Source: Phaseolus vulgaris
Lineage: Eukaryota > Streptophyta > Magnoliopsida > Fabales > Fabaceae
Direction of reading: 5' to 3'
Assembly (NCBI RefSeq): GCF_000499845.2
Contig: NC_023753.2
Coordinates: forward strand, 22,413,932-22,477,931
DNA length: 64,000 bases
Each line of letters starts with the position of its first letter. Positions within the stretch are counted from its first letter, which is position 1. A program made the translations under genes and the position numbers. Under the pieces are notes generated by a model, which was not told the DNA's origin, searched no databases, and worked only from the letters and a program-made list of their open reading frames with translations. This document shows, piece after piece, positions 39,720 through 52,267 of this stretch.

Positions 39720-41086
39720 TAATACCAATCTCAGTCAAGATCGAAATATTATAAATAAATATCATCTTAATACATAAGAGTTTAAACATATTACTCTGAA
39801 TCCCAAAGGGAAGACTTAGCCACTCATATTGGCCATTACAAGCATGAAAAGGAAGAAAAGAAAATTCAGGGTGTTTCTCCTTTATGGCTGCCTCCTCTAG
39901 GGTTTTCTATCTCTAATTATCCTTCATCCCCTCTTTCAACCTTACACCCTTATTTAACCTAATTAGGCTTGGGCTAAGTGACATTCATATTCATAATATA
40001 TCTCTTTGTTTCATCTCTCCTTAAATTCTTGAAAATAACACAAAATTAGTAAAAATAATTTTTTTAATCTCATAACTCCAAAATATATTATTAAATTCAA
40101 TTTTTTTCAGATTAGGGTTGACTTATAGCATAATCAACAATTAATAAATTGTTCCTTAGGACAGATATCGAACCCATAAGGAACAATTCTAAAATCTCAT
40201 TACAATATTCACTAAATATCAAAAGATGTGCAAAAGTTTGTTTGAAAGGTTGTTGGTATCATGAATTTATGTAAGAAATTAAATAAAAACAAAGTAAAAG
40301 ATTTAGATGATTCAATTGAGAAAATTGGGATTGGGGTCAATCCTTCTCACTCGTTTGTATTTTCAATGAATAAAAACATATAACATTCCAACTTGATTGG
40401 CATTGATGCACATATAAAAATCATTCATATTGATTCCTCACACATATAAAATTATTAAGATTGTCTCTTAAATCTTGATTCCTCACATATTTATTAAAAA
40501 CATTCTTATCATTACGAATTGATGTTATAAAGCAATTAACATTTCAAATATGTTATAAAGCATTATTATTTAAGTCAGATACTTAGACGTACTCTTTTTT
40601 GTCAAATTTAAGGATCAAAATCATGAATAAAGATTCAAACTTTAAGAATAAAATGATAATACCAATATCAATCAGGAACAAAATATTATAAATAAATATC
40701 ACCTCAATACATAAGAGTTTGAATAGATTACTCTCAATCCCAAATGGAAGACTTAGCCACTCATATTGACCATTGCAAGCATGGAAAATCATAAAAGAAG
40801 ATTGAGGGTGTATTATCATCCCTCCTCTCTTTTTACCTTACGCCCTTATTTAACCTAATTGGATTCGGGCTAAGTGACATCTTTATTTATAATGTATTCA
40901 TTTGCTTCATCTCTCCTTAAATTCCTGAAAATAACACAAAATTAAAAATGAATAATTCTATTAATCTCATAACTCCAAAATATATTATTAAAGTCAATTT
41001 TTTCAAATTAGGGTTGACTCATAGTTTAATCAACAACTAAAATCAATAAATGTCTATTTTTTTGCATTAAATAATGACACTTATCA
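39720..41086 (-). repeat. Two overlapping minus-orientation fragments of the Athila-like LTR
   Basis: 39,723-40,134 matches the 5' half of the LTR in reverse; 40,137-41,086 matches the LTR again from its 3' part to its start (ending gacacttatca). Blocks ataataccaat...gacttagccactcatattg occur in both (about 39,720 and 40,655). So a half-LTR and a nearly full LTR lie head to tail, both inverted relative to 38,818-39,719. Confidence 0.72.
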
Positions 41087-41394
41087 CTTAAGTAAGTAAT
41101 TATCAATTGAGCAACATCCATTATTGGAATAGATGAAATTTTATTAACTTTGCTTCACTTTAGCTATAACATTTTTTATCGAGCTAATGTATCACTCTAG
41201 CATTATGTTATATTGCTTAAGCTTTATTCCAACAATTAAACGATGTACATTTAGAGGTGAGAAAATAATTTCAACTTCATCATTGCTTGAACTATAAGTA
41301 AGTTCTTTGAGGGACAATCTATATTACTTAAGCGAGAGAGACAACACTTAAGTGGTGAGACACTTTGTTCTCGTTAAAAAATCTTTCAAACATT
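41087..41394. other. AT-rich sequence with CTTAAGCGAG-like motifs
   Basis: No gene. cttaagtaag and cttaagcgag occur at both ends, similar to motifs in the LTR family to the left, so this may be further element debris. Confidence 0.4.
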
Positions 41395-41770
41395 CACTAC
41401 AAGAAAATCATGAAATAAAAACTAATTTTTAGTGACAAAAAATAATTAGTTGCTATAGTGACTAAATTAAATACCATTTTAAAGACTAAAAAATTTTTGG
41501 TTTCTAACTTAGTTTTTATTATTGTTAACTGGTTTCTAAATTGGTATCTAATTAGCAACCAAGGTTTTTGCTACCAAATTTAGAAACTAAATAATTGGTA
41601 GTTAAAACCTTGGTTGCTAATTAGATACCAATTTAGAAATCATTTAACAATAATAGAAACTAATTTAGAAACCATTTTTTTTTCTAAAATGGTCTTTAAT
41701 TTAGTTACTATAGCAACTAATTATTTTTTATCTCTAAAATTAGTTTCTATTTCATGTTTTTCTTGTAGTG
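41395..41770. mobile_element. CACTA-type foldback MITE
   Basis: 376 bp, cactacaagaaaatcatgaa at the left and its near-complement at the right, palindromic to about the centre (41,585). Three-base duplicate att on both sides (41,392-41,394; 41,771-41,773). No coding capacity. Confidence 0.9.
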
Positions 41771-41773
41771 ATT

Positions 41774-44700
41774 ATCACAACATCAACTCTTCATCACTTG
41801 AGCAATAGGAGTTTTAAAGGTGGGAGAATTGATGCAACACATCTCTCTCTCAAGAGGCATATATTTCCAACAAAACTAACAAGTTCATCAAACAAATTTC
41901 CACACTATAATTCCAACCATTTTATCCATTCTAACAGGTTTTAACTACATTTTCACATTAAATGTAAAACTTATCTACTATATAACTATTCTTCCTCAAT
42001 TTAACCATTCAAAACAATTTTGACATTTCAATAACAATGAAAATAATAACTTAATAAGTCTAAATGTACAAATTATAATCTAAATAATTCCAATACCAAC
42101 GAGCTTTCAATTCACAACCAAATTTATCTATAACTCAAGATTGATTATTTTACCTTGCAATAGAGAAAGGAGGAGTTGAAAGCACACCAAAACTTTTACA
42201 AACATAACGAAATACCACTAATTAAACATTAATCAGAAGGTAAACTGGTTAGAAAGAATTATCTTGTTAATTGAGAGAGTTGATCAAATCTTAAACCACT
42301 AACTTATATGAATTCAAACAAGTAAGAATAAAAAACTTTAGAGTAAAAAAGAAATTTCTAATTCAAATTCAGAATAGTTGAAAATGACCTACACTTAACC
42401 ACTTTCTACCTAAGAGGGTCTATTGGAAAAAATATAAGAGAAAATAAAAAAAAAAATCAAATAATGATGAAAAATAATTAGAAAAATAATAAAGAAAGAA
42501 AAGAACTAAAGGATGATAGAGAAAGTAAAGAGAGGATGAGAAATACTAGAAGAAAAGAAAAGAAAAATAGCTACGGGTCCTTACACAGTGAAATGTTGGC
42601 AATAGTTTGGTGGCATAGGGAGATGCTATTAACACTTTGATTTCAAGCTACTCTGATGGCGGGACACGATACTCAAATTTAAGAAGTGCAAAACGAAGAA
42701 AAGGTTAGGTATGAGAAAGAAAGGAAACAAAAAGACTTGGATAAAACAAAGAGAATAACATTTTTTTTATCCAAAGTGTTTAGTAAATCTTTCTGAAAAG
42801 GAGGTATTTTTTACATTTGAGTATTATATACACAAATCTGTGATGTGGATTTCTTTAACAAAATGAGATGGATTTCCTTTTTGTTATGATGGTTCAACCA
42901 TCTTTAATAAAGTTGTATTTTAAGGAAACTTTGTTCATGGTGTGTTACCTTTCAAAATGAAAAAGATAACATTTATTCGACGAATCTTTATTAAGTATTT
43001 AGTCTCACAAACACTGTTAAAACATTGCTAAAAGGGTTGTTTTTAATGTAATGTTTTTACAATACTACTCTTCAAAAAATATAATTAAGATAAAATATAT
43101 TTTGTTCCAAATTTATCAACTTCTTCGATTTTTATTCATTTAAAAAACATTTTTACTTTTCTTTATAGTTTTATTTCCTTTTCACATTCACCTTTAATTT
43201 ACTTTTCTTAAACCAAATTTACCTTTTGGATATGGAAAATGAAAGTTGTCCAAATAATTTTAATTTAGACGCAAGTCACGTATCTATAGTTAACTCATTT
43301 TGACATTAAATTAAATATATACTTAAATTGAAGATTTTAAATCAAACTAGTTTATTCATAATATTATTTGAGATACTATAATTATAATTATCACTTATTG
43401 ATGATTTTTCACATACATTGAAATCTACAAATATGTTAAAAAAATGTTTAAATTTGTGTCCTTATATTCACATAACTCCACTATATTTGAATAGAGTCCT
43501 ATTAGAAGTTCCTAGGTTTTGTTTAGTTAATTGAAATCTAGTAGGAGACATAGTATTAAGGGTTCATGATACAAGAAAGTGACCTACACAAGGAATATAA
43601 ACTTTGTTTGGTGTTGAGAAGAGGTTTGAATTTCTGAAGGAAGATATGAAGGGAAGTGAATGATGGGGTAATGGGGCACAAAATATAATGGGATAGTGAC
43701 ATACGTGGCATATATAAGTTTAGTTAAAGGTCAACTTCTACTTCACTTCTGTTTAAGTGCTACTATTTGACCCCTTGATAATGATATGAGTCACCCCTTC
43801 TCACTTTGTTTTTTTAGAATAATTGTCTTAAATTTATGTGTGGAGTTTAACAAAAAAAATATAGACACATAGGATTAAATAATGGGTTTTTATTTCTAAT
43901 TTATATATATTAGCATGAACCTAAGACTAAATCTTGTTATTAAATATAAAAATACATATGAACATCTTTTTGATAGGATTAGAAGAAAATATTTTTACAA
44001 ATAAATTTTGAAAAGCAATATTATGTTTTTAAAGAGCTAAGAAAGGTAAAGAAACTTAACAAAATAAATAAATTATAGAAGATAAAAAAATAGTGTTTAT
44101 ATTAATTGTATTATACTTGAATTATATTCTCTCAATTCCAATAAAATGAGTTGCACTGTTTCATTATTATTATTGAAAAACAAAGTTGCATGCACACTTT
44201 TCATGCAGCACACTAAAACATCTATAGTTCTTGAAAAACTTATTAAGTAATATACAAGTGTAAAAATAACCTACTACACAACTACACCAAATCTCACAGG
44301 TTAACTTTAAAATGAGGTTAAATAAGTATTATTTTTTTTTGTAAAATTTATTAAAAAAATTCCAGAAAGTGATCTAAGAGTCTATTGTTCATAGGCTGGA
44401 TGAAAACGTCTTTTTAAAAATGTTTTCACACAAACTATAACTGAGTTAAATTAATTTTGTTTCAAACAACTCTTAACAAATTTCAGTATAATCAAATTGA
44501 TTATAAAAAGTATTATTTAGTGTTACTTCTAATTACACATACTTAACATTGTCAAAGTCTCTTTATCTTCAAAGAAAATAAGTATTATTTTATAACTAAG
44601 TCATTTTTTTTTCATTTTACTTTGTAACTCATAACTTATAAACAAGAAATATTTTAAATAAAAAAAAGGTAAAATCTTAAAAGAGATAATAAATAATGAT

Positions 44701-47340
44701 GTAAACTACTTATAGATAAACTTCATTGAGTTAAAATTTTTAAAAAATAAGTTCTCTCTAAAATTTAAAATTTTGATAGATGCATTACTGTAAAATTGTT
44801 TGTGCAACCTTTTTGCATGTAATAAGAAATTTTATTCATGTTGGATAAATAGTCTTTACATGCAACTAAGGTAGTCATTTTCCTTTTATAGGCACCTCAA
44901 TGTGATTGTTGTGATATTGAGTATGTCTTTGTTTATTTTGAGCATTAGGTGAACTAAGTCAAACCTTTTTTTTTATGTTTTCTTGTGAAGTTAGTTGCTC
45001 AACAAATAAGTTTTTCATTCATACTTCTTTATTTATGCTTTTTATGTATATAGTCATTGACACATAACATGTTCCTCTTATGTATATCTTCCTAAATATA
45101 GGTTTATCAACTTAGGTCATCTAAGAGACAATTATTTATATAATTTAAACTTTTAATTCATATAGAATAGTCTAATCTTATAGAATTATGTAGTGGTAAA
45201 CATTAAACGTAATAACAATAATATATACTAGACAATTTGTTAAGATTGTTAAGATAATCATACCTCACATGTGACAATTTGTAAATTCTTATCAATTTTT
45301 AAAATTAAACATTACATTGATAATTAATATATTTTAATTATTTTGTTTTTAGTTGGTTTTCTTTTCAAATATTTTTATTTTTATTAGTCTCTTATAATTT
45401 TCAGATGTTTTTTTATACTTAACCTATCATATAAATAAATATTACTAATTGATGGCATGTCTATATAAACTAAATATATGGCATGTCTATATAAACTAAA
45501 TATTACTAATTAAAAAATTTCTGATGTAGTAATTTTCATCCTATACAAAAAAAATACATTTGTTAATTTGTTAGTGTGGTCAAACACCTGATTCAAAGTA
45601 AAAGCAATTTGGGCCTACGAGACCCGTTGCCTTATCAAGGTGTACTGTAACAAATTCAAAAAATAATCTATATTTTAGAATTTAACTAAAATATATCAAT
45701 AATATTATAATTGAATACATTATTATCATTTATTGATAAATTCAATTATTATTTATTACATTATATTACTTTAATTAATGTATTTAAGAGGTGATTTAAA
45801 TTCTTAAAAGTAAGGATGCAGGATAAAGACACGTAGTATATGTTTGTCCTGATACGAGTACACGTGTAACACATGCGGATGATCTAGTGATTTTCAAATG
45901 TAGAAAACAAAGACCCACGCGCAACAAATTTATCCGTTTTCAATCGCCAATCATGCATGCCACTGTCTCACACTCTTATAGAGTTTATCTACAGTTTGTT
46001 TTGAAATGGAAGATATTTTGTGAAAAAAAAATAGAAGATTAGTAGCTTTTTCTATGAGTGAGGAAGATTTAACTTCTTGTACATAGATGTGAATAAATGT
46101 ACAAAATTAAATATCATTAGTTATATAGTTAAAAAATAAAAAATAAAAAAGTCTTCTAGTTATATATTTATGATTATTTATGAAATATTATAAATGAGTT
46201 TGTATATCAAATAAAATAAGAAAATTATTTTATATCTAGTTATATATTATAATAATAAATAATTAAAAAATATTTATATTGATAAATAGTAATAAAAATA
46301 TTAATACAAAATAAAATTATTTCTATTTCTATTTTTTCAACCAACCACTTCCCATTGCAATCATTTTTTTATTTTTTCTTCTTTTCCTTCTATTTATTTT
46401 CTCTCTGAAAAATAAAATAAAAATATAAGGTTTTATTTAATCATTTATAAAAAAAATTGTCAAAATATAAAATTAAAATTGATTTAAACTTGAAAAAACT
46501 TAATTGAGTTAGTGATAAATTTAGGAGGGTAAATCATAAAGTATGAAGGAGATATGATGAGTGGTGGATAAATAGGAGGGTAAATCATAAACGGATAAAG
46601 GGTAAATTTAGCAGGTGAAAGAAAAAAGTAAAAAAAGAAAAAGAAAAAAATGTTTATTTATCTGTATAAAAAAAATAGTCACCGATTGTTATGGTAAAGG
46701 ATAAAGTTGAGTCTGTTTAGAAGGTACATGTGTGCTTCAGTATTGGATTACAGAGATAGACTCTCGAATAACTAAATCACATTCAATGGTAAAATAAAAT
46801 GGAGGAAAAGGATGTACTAGGGATTGGATGGGGTTACAGAGCACAAAAAGCAATATCTTTTCCTCTTTGACCTTTCTTTTTTAATTATTAACTTACATTT
46901 TCAATAACAAACACCACAAATTACAATTATTATAATTGTAAGAATTCTTAACAACATCCTAAATGTGCAACTTATAACTTATAATATATAATTTATTGAC
47001 TGATATATTTTCAGTATATAACTAATATCGATATTCACTCATATTAAATGTGTTTTATTAAAAACTAATATTTGATTTATAAAAAAATATTAATGGTATA
47101 GATATATCTCAGTTTCTTATGGTAATGTGGTTTTATACATATAATAGCAAGTCATATACAAATCTACAAATATTCATAGTATTTATATTTTTTTTTAATT
47201 CATGTGATCAGATAATGAGTGAAACATGACTTAATGACTCTCATGTTTAATACTTAGATCTTTATGGCTCAATATTATCTTAGATATTCTTACCATAAAC
47301 ACAAATGACACATATTTTTTTTTATCAATAAGAAAAAAAA
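41774..47340. other. Long AT-rich intergenic region
   Basis: No gene or RNA recognised. Small features only: a 26-bp tandem duplication around 45,450-45,505 (ggcatgtctatataaacta), and a less AT-rich patch at 45,820-45,990 with a CACGTG (45,861) and a CATGCATG (45,952). Confidence 0.5.
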
Positions 47341-47412
47341 AATAAATGTGGTTTATTCTAGGGGTGATCTAACCCTAATACAAGTGAGACTGAACAACAT
47401 CCTTATCCAAAA

Positions 47413-47706
47413 TATTACAAAGTGGACTTTAAGCCTAACTCAACCTCATACAATCGGCTCATGAAGTTGAGGTTTGCACCCACTTATATACAATGGAAGA
47501 CTCTAATCTTTAGTCGATGTGTGATCTCCAACACACACCCCTCACGCTGAGACTACCAACTCGTGCATGGGACTATATATTATGGGTGGTCCGATAGCGG
47601 CCGATAGCGGGTGGCCTGATAAGCCCAACAAACACTCGCTAGGATAGGCTCGAAATGGCTATGATACCATATTACAAAGTGGACTTTAGCCTAACTCAAC
47701 CCCATT
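47413..47706 (-). mobile_element. TRIM-like element, 5' LTR truncated
   Basis: On the minus strand: partial 5' LTR (about 47,706-47,670, ending ...tttgtaata), PBS tggtatcatagcc (47,669-47,657), about 136 bp internal ending with a gtgaggggtgtgtg purine-rich tract, and a 121-bp 3' LTR (47,533-47,413; TGTTGGAGATC...). The TGTTGGAGATCCCACATCG start is a widespread plant TRIM LTR motif. No 5S-like segment is visible, so it is not obviously Cassandra. Confidence 0.75.
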
Positions 47707-47716
47707 AAAAGAAAAT

Positions 47717-47837
47717 TGTTGGAGATCCCACATCGACTAGAGATTAAAGCCTTGTATTGTATATAAGTGGGTGCAAACCTCAACTTCATGAGTCGGTTTT
47801 ATGGGGTTGAGTTAGGCTTAAAATCCACTTTGTAATA
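47717..47837 (+). repeat. TRIM LTR in opposite orientation
   Basis: 121 bp, tgttggagatcccacatcgac...actttgtaata. Same family and length as 47,413-47,533 but inverted, directly after the truncated LTR. Confidence 0.82.
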
Positions 47838-47977
47838 CAAAACCCTCCAACAATCAATCAACAAGAATTTAACTAGATGCAACTTAAACTCCAACCATAC
47901 AAAGCCACCACAAAAGCAAACTCCCCTCAAAGACACAAAGAAACCATGTCAATCCACCTAAAACTGAAAAAAAAATA

Positions 47978-48540
47978 TTAAATCGAGTACATACAAACCA
48001 AGGGTTCAAGGCACCAATCAGAGAAGGAAAAACACGTAGAAGGAACTTTAGAAGAAATCCAAGACCAAACCTTTAGTTGCACTAAGGAGAAAATTTCAGA
48101 GTAGTCAATCATTCCGCCTTTAAAAATGCAATTGTTCCTATGTCTCCAAATCTCACTTACCAGAGAATCCAAACATTTCCCAAGATTAGGTTAACAGATG
48201 TAGGTGCTCCGATCAACTTAAAATGCATGAAATGGAAAACGGGATCAAGGTGGCCTACCGAACTCACTCCTAACCAAGCATAACAAAAATTTCACACCAA
48301 GAGACTCTGCAACCAAAGAACAGATGACTTGTCGTCTCCTCTTTCACCATGCACAAGCAACAACAATTATTCATGACCTTGACCCCATGTCTCTCTAAAT
48401 TGACTTTAGAAGCAATCTTTTTTTTCAATCACCCTCCAAGCTATGACTTGAGCTAAAGACAAGGCTTTGATCTTCTAGAAGAATTTGTATATCCACAAAA
48501 GTTCCCCTTCTACCTCTCCTCTTAAAAAACGTATGCGGAT
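47978..48540 (-). pseudogene. LINE 3' coding remnant (zf-RVT and following region)
   Basis: On the minus strand, broken frames give a zf-RVT-like block NNCCCLCMVKEETTSHLFFGC (about 48,390-48,320) and then IWRHRNNCIFKGGMIDYSEIF (48,150-48,090). These are typical of the C-terminal part of plant L1-like LINE ORF2. Stops and a missing RT make it a fragment. Confidence 0.7.
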
Positions 48541-50908
48541 TTGACTGAGAACACTGCAGATTATTAGAATCATATATATCAAATCATACTTATCAACTTC
48601 CATATACAACATAACACATCAATAACATGTTTCACACATCTAAACAAACATTTCATTAATTAGATGTAAATAATTTTTTCTTAACTAGAGTTAATGGGTC
48701 TGTTAGCTGAAACTTTCATGGTCATAAATCTATCAAAACTCCATATAAACCATCAAATGTCAAACCTTAGGCCAATAACATCTCCCATTTACAAACTACC
48801 CAAAGAAGAGAATAAACGGAAATAAATTTTTTAGTAAAGATTGAACCACTTACCGAAATCATTACTTTGACTGGTCTATGTTACTCTTTATATCACTGCG
48901 TCATTAATATTGTAATATGATAATACAATATAGTTGTAATTATTCTATAAACCTAGAGAGAGTTCAAAATATTAGTTTTAGGGAGATAGGATTTTGAATG
49001 AAGTAAATAATGAACTTAGAAAGTGATGTTTCATCAATACTAACTTTTTTATTTTGATGTTTTCTAGGTCATTTATAGGAGTATTCAAATAATTTTCTAT
49101 TGTAGGACATCTTTTTGTCTTGGAAGATAAATGACTCTCAGGTAAGAGTTGATTAACTAAGTACAATTCAATGAAGTTTTAGATTCGAATGATTTTGATT
49201 GATATGTTGTGTTGAAATTAGATGGATTTATGGTGGATATTTGCATTATTGAGTTGCTTGAATTTGAAAGTTTGAAGTATTACCTTTTAACAAGATTTTG
49301 TCTTTTCTTAAATGTATATTTGTATTAATTGTATTTTGATATTTTGAAATTGTTAAAACATGTGGAAGCTTGAGTGACAATTTAACTTATTTGTATTAAA
49401 GATTGATGGATTTGTTTTGAAACTACATGATTTGAGTGTAGATTGTATTGTTTTGATTGAATGGTTGAATTGATAGATTACATTTTGATTACATGGTGTA
49501 ATTTTGATGTTGATTTCGATTGTATGTTTTGAAACAAGCTAAAACAAGTATAATTGATAAATGAATTATCAAATCATTGTTTTAAATTTTGTAGATTTTT
49601 TATTTTTTTGTACTTTTTACTCAATGAAAACTCAACCTAATATAAAGTTGGAGATTTAATCAATTATATTTACTTAAAGAATGTTGATTTCGCTTAATGT
49701 GAATTTCAGCTCAACAGATAACAATAAGTTAGTTAATTAAATTTTCTTAATAAAAAGGTTATTTCTTTCAACAAATCTTAGTCCGAGAGAAAATCAACAA
49801 TTTAAGTAATTAAATTCACTTAACGAGCTTAAAATTTGCTCAATAAACTTATTATTTTTTAAGAAAATGAATATGACACAAATTTTCTTCCTGTACTCTA
49901 TATTTACCTTCCTTAATTTATTTTTTCTCAATATTAGTAAATTATAATTTGGTTGTATGTTATCTATTGTTTCTTTTATGATGAGAGATGTATTGCATGA
50001 TTGTTAATAAGTAATTATGAGAGTGATATTATTGTGAAACATCATTTAGAAGAAGTGATGAAAGTTTTGTACACTAAATAAGAGTGAGAGTCATTTATAT
50101 TTAATTAAAATTGTAAAAATCACCATGTCATAAAGATTATATCATATGACATTTATAATTAAATGATCAATTTGTTATATACATTGAGTTGCAGAAAATA
50201 TTAGTCTACTTGAGTAGGAGAGAAAGTCAATGTTGATTTTTTTTTCTTCACAAAGAAAATCTCAAATTGTTAAACACAAGTTGATAAATAGATGTTAATC
50301 CCTTGATTCAAACTAAAGAGAGTCAAAGATGATTTGTTTTTTCTCCTAAAAAATGTCACCAAGTAAAATTTTCTTACTCAAATGACACTTCTCTATTTTA
50401 AAAATTTATATTTAGGCAATTAATATACTATATATAAATATATGAAGAATGTATATCTATTTTTAATTTCATAATATATATGAATTTTTGTGAGTTATAA
50501 TCCCATTATTTTAAATTCGTTGGTCATGTTAGGTATTAATTACTCTAACTCATATACCAGTAATAATACATAATTTGAATTAATGTATTTTAGATTATAT
50601 CCATTTCATTACGGATCACCTTAATAGTTTGATGGTTTGAATTACTTCTTACCAATTCAAACACTCGGGTTCGATTTGTAGTCAAATCAAAGATTATATC
50701 CATTTCATCTAAGAATACTAAATGAAAATAAGATATATAGTAAATATAATGAAAATGTTTTCAAACAATAATATTCAATTATTAATCACTATTAGTATTC
50801 TTCTTATAGTCAATTATAATGGACTAGTCTTACATTGATAGTTTTTTTATTTAGAACAATTGTGTAATATATATTTATTTGTATATTGTTTAAAATAATC
50901 TATACTTT
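48541..50908. other. AT-rich intergenic sequence
   Basis: Nothing recognised on either strand. Confidence 0.5.
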
Positions 50909-51897
50909 GGAAAGTTTTTCATGGGTGACTTCCTACATATCAACATATTCAAAATAAAAGTTTGCATATATGTTCTATGTGTACGCTTTGTGAAAAGCAC
51001 GATGAGTCTATTCAACATTTATTGTTTGGATGTTCTAATGCTTTGTATATTTGGGATGAGTTCGACATATTTTTTGTACTTCTCATTCCTCTAATAAGCA
51101 TGATTTTCTTTCTTTTATTAATAGTGATAGTAGTCCTTTGGTTAAATTGATTAAACTTGTTGTGATAACTTTTTCTATTTGGATAGTATGACGTATGTGT
51201 AAATTATGTTAGATTTCAGGATAAGATTAATGTTTTTAGGTCTATTTCAGTAATTAAAGATTTAACCTGTCTAGTAAGAAATTTGTTTAAAGCTTCAACG
51301 AAAAATGATATGGGAGTTCACCATACTAGGTTAAAATTAACACTAATGGGGCCGCTAGGGGATATCTCAGTCTTGCTACTTGTGGAGGTATTTTTCGTGG
51401 GAGTATGGGGAAGTTTATTGATGCTTTCTTTGTGTTTCTTGAAGTTAAGACCTGAGTTTTATGGAGTTATACATGCTATGGAGTAAACTCAAAAGATGAG
51501 GCTTACTAATGTATGACTTGAATATGATTTTGGTTTGTGCTGCATTTACTACTAGGACTAATGTTCCGTGGATGCTTCGTTATCAATAAACTACTTGTCT
51601 TAATTATTGTGGGGAAATCATGTTTAGAGTTACTCATATTCGTGTGCTGATAAGTTGGCTAATTTAAGATTTATTCATAGAAAATCATTTTATTGGTATA
51701 ATAGGTTTCCATATGATTTGTTATTACTTTATGAATATGTATAGTCTAACTATTGTTTTTCTTAACATATGAGTTTTGGTCTAGTCCTCCCATATTTTTT
51801 TTTATTTTCTTTTAATAATACTTTTTTCATGTGATGGCAGATGTCAAGTTGTATAGTGATCCTAACATGAAAACTTTTATAAATAAAATAAAATAAT
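50909..51897 (+). pseudogene. LINE 3' remnant: zf-RVT, RNase H and A-rich tail
   Basis: zf-RVT block CTLCEKHDESIQHLLFGC at about 50,980-51,035. An RNase H domain follows in broken frames around 51,328-51,730: an N-terminal VKINTNGAARG-like block, GIFRGSMGKFIDAF and a CADKLANL end. After a 150-bp 3' UTR the sequence ends aaataaaataaaataa (51,880-51,896), as expected for a LINE tail. Plant L1 elements with an RNase H domain are known. Confidence 0.75.
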
Positions 51898-51907
51898 CAA
51901 CACTATC

Positions 51908-52267
51908 CACTACAAGAAAAATCATTACATTTAGGCTAAGAGATAAAAAATAATTAATTACTATATTAACTATATTAAATTTTAAAAATTAAAAATATTA
52001 TTAACATTTAAAGTAGTTTCTTTTATTAATAAATAATTTTTAAATTAAATTAGTTACCAAAATTTTAGCTACAACTAATTAGATTATAAGATTGGTAGCT
52101 AAAATTTTGATAACTAATTATATATCAATTTAGAAACTATTTATTAATATTAGAAACTACTTTAAATACTAATAGTTTTTTTAGCCTCTAAAATAATTTT
52201 AAATTTAATTAATATAATGACTATTTTTTTTCTTTAAAATTAGTTTTTATCTAATGATTTTATTGTG
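51908..52267. mobile_element. Degenerate CACTA-type MITE, same family as 41,395
   Basis: Begins cactacaagaaaaatcatta and ends with a degenerate complement taatgattttattgtg; internal blocks match the MITE at 41,395 with many changes. No clear 3-bp duplicate. Confidence 0.75.

Noticed and set aside
45593..45655. Possible tRNA-like stretch (gggcctacgagacccg)
   Set aside because: No cloverleaf with T-arm GGTTCRA and acceptor stem could be formed.
47413..47837. Cassandra element with 5S rRNA promoter
   Set aside because: The LTR start is similar, but no 5S-like box was found in the 121-bp LTR.
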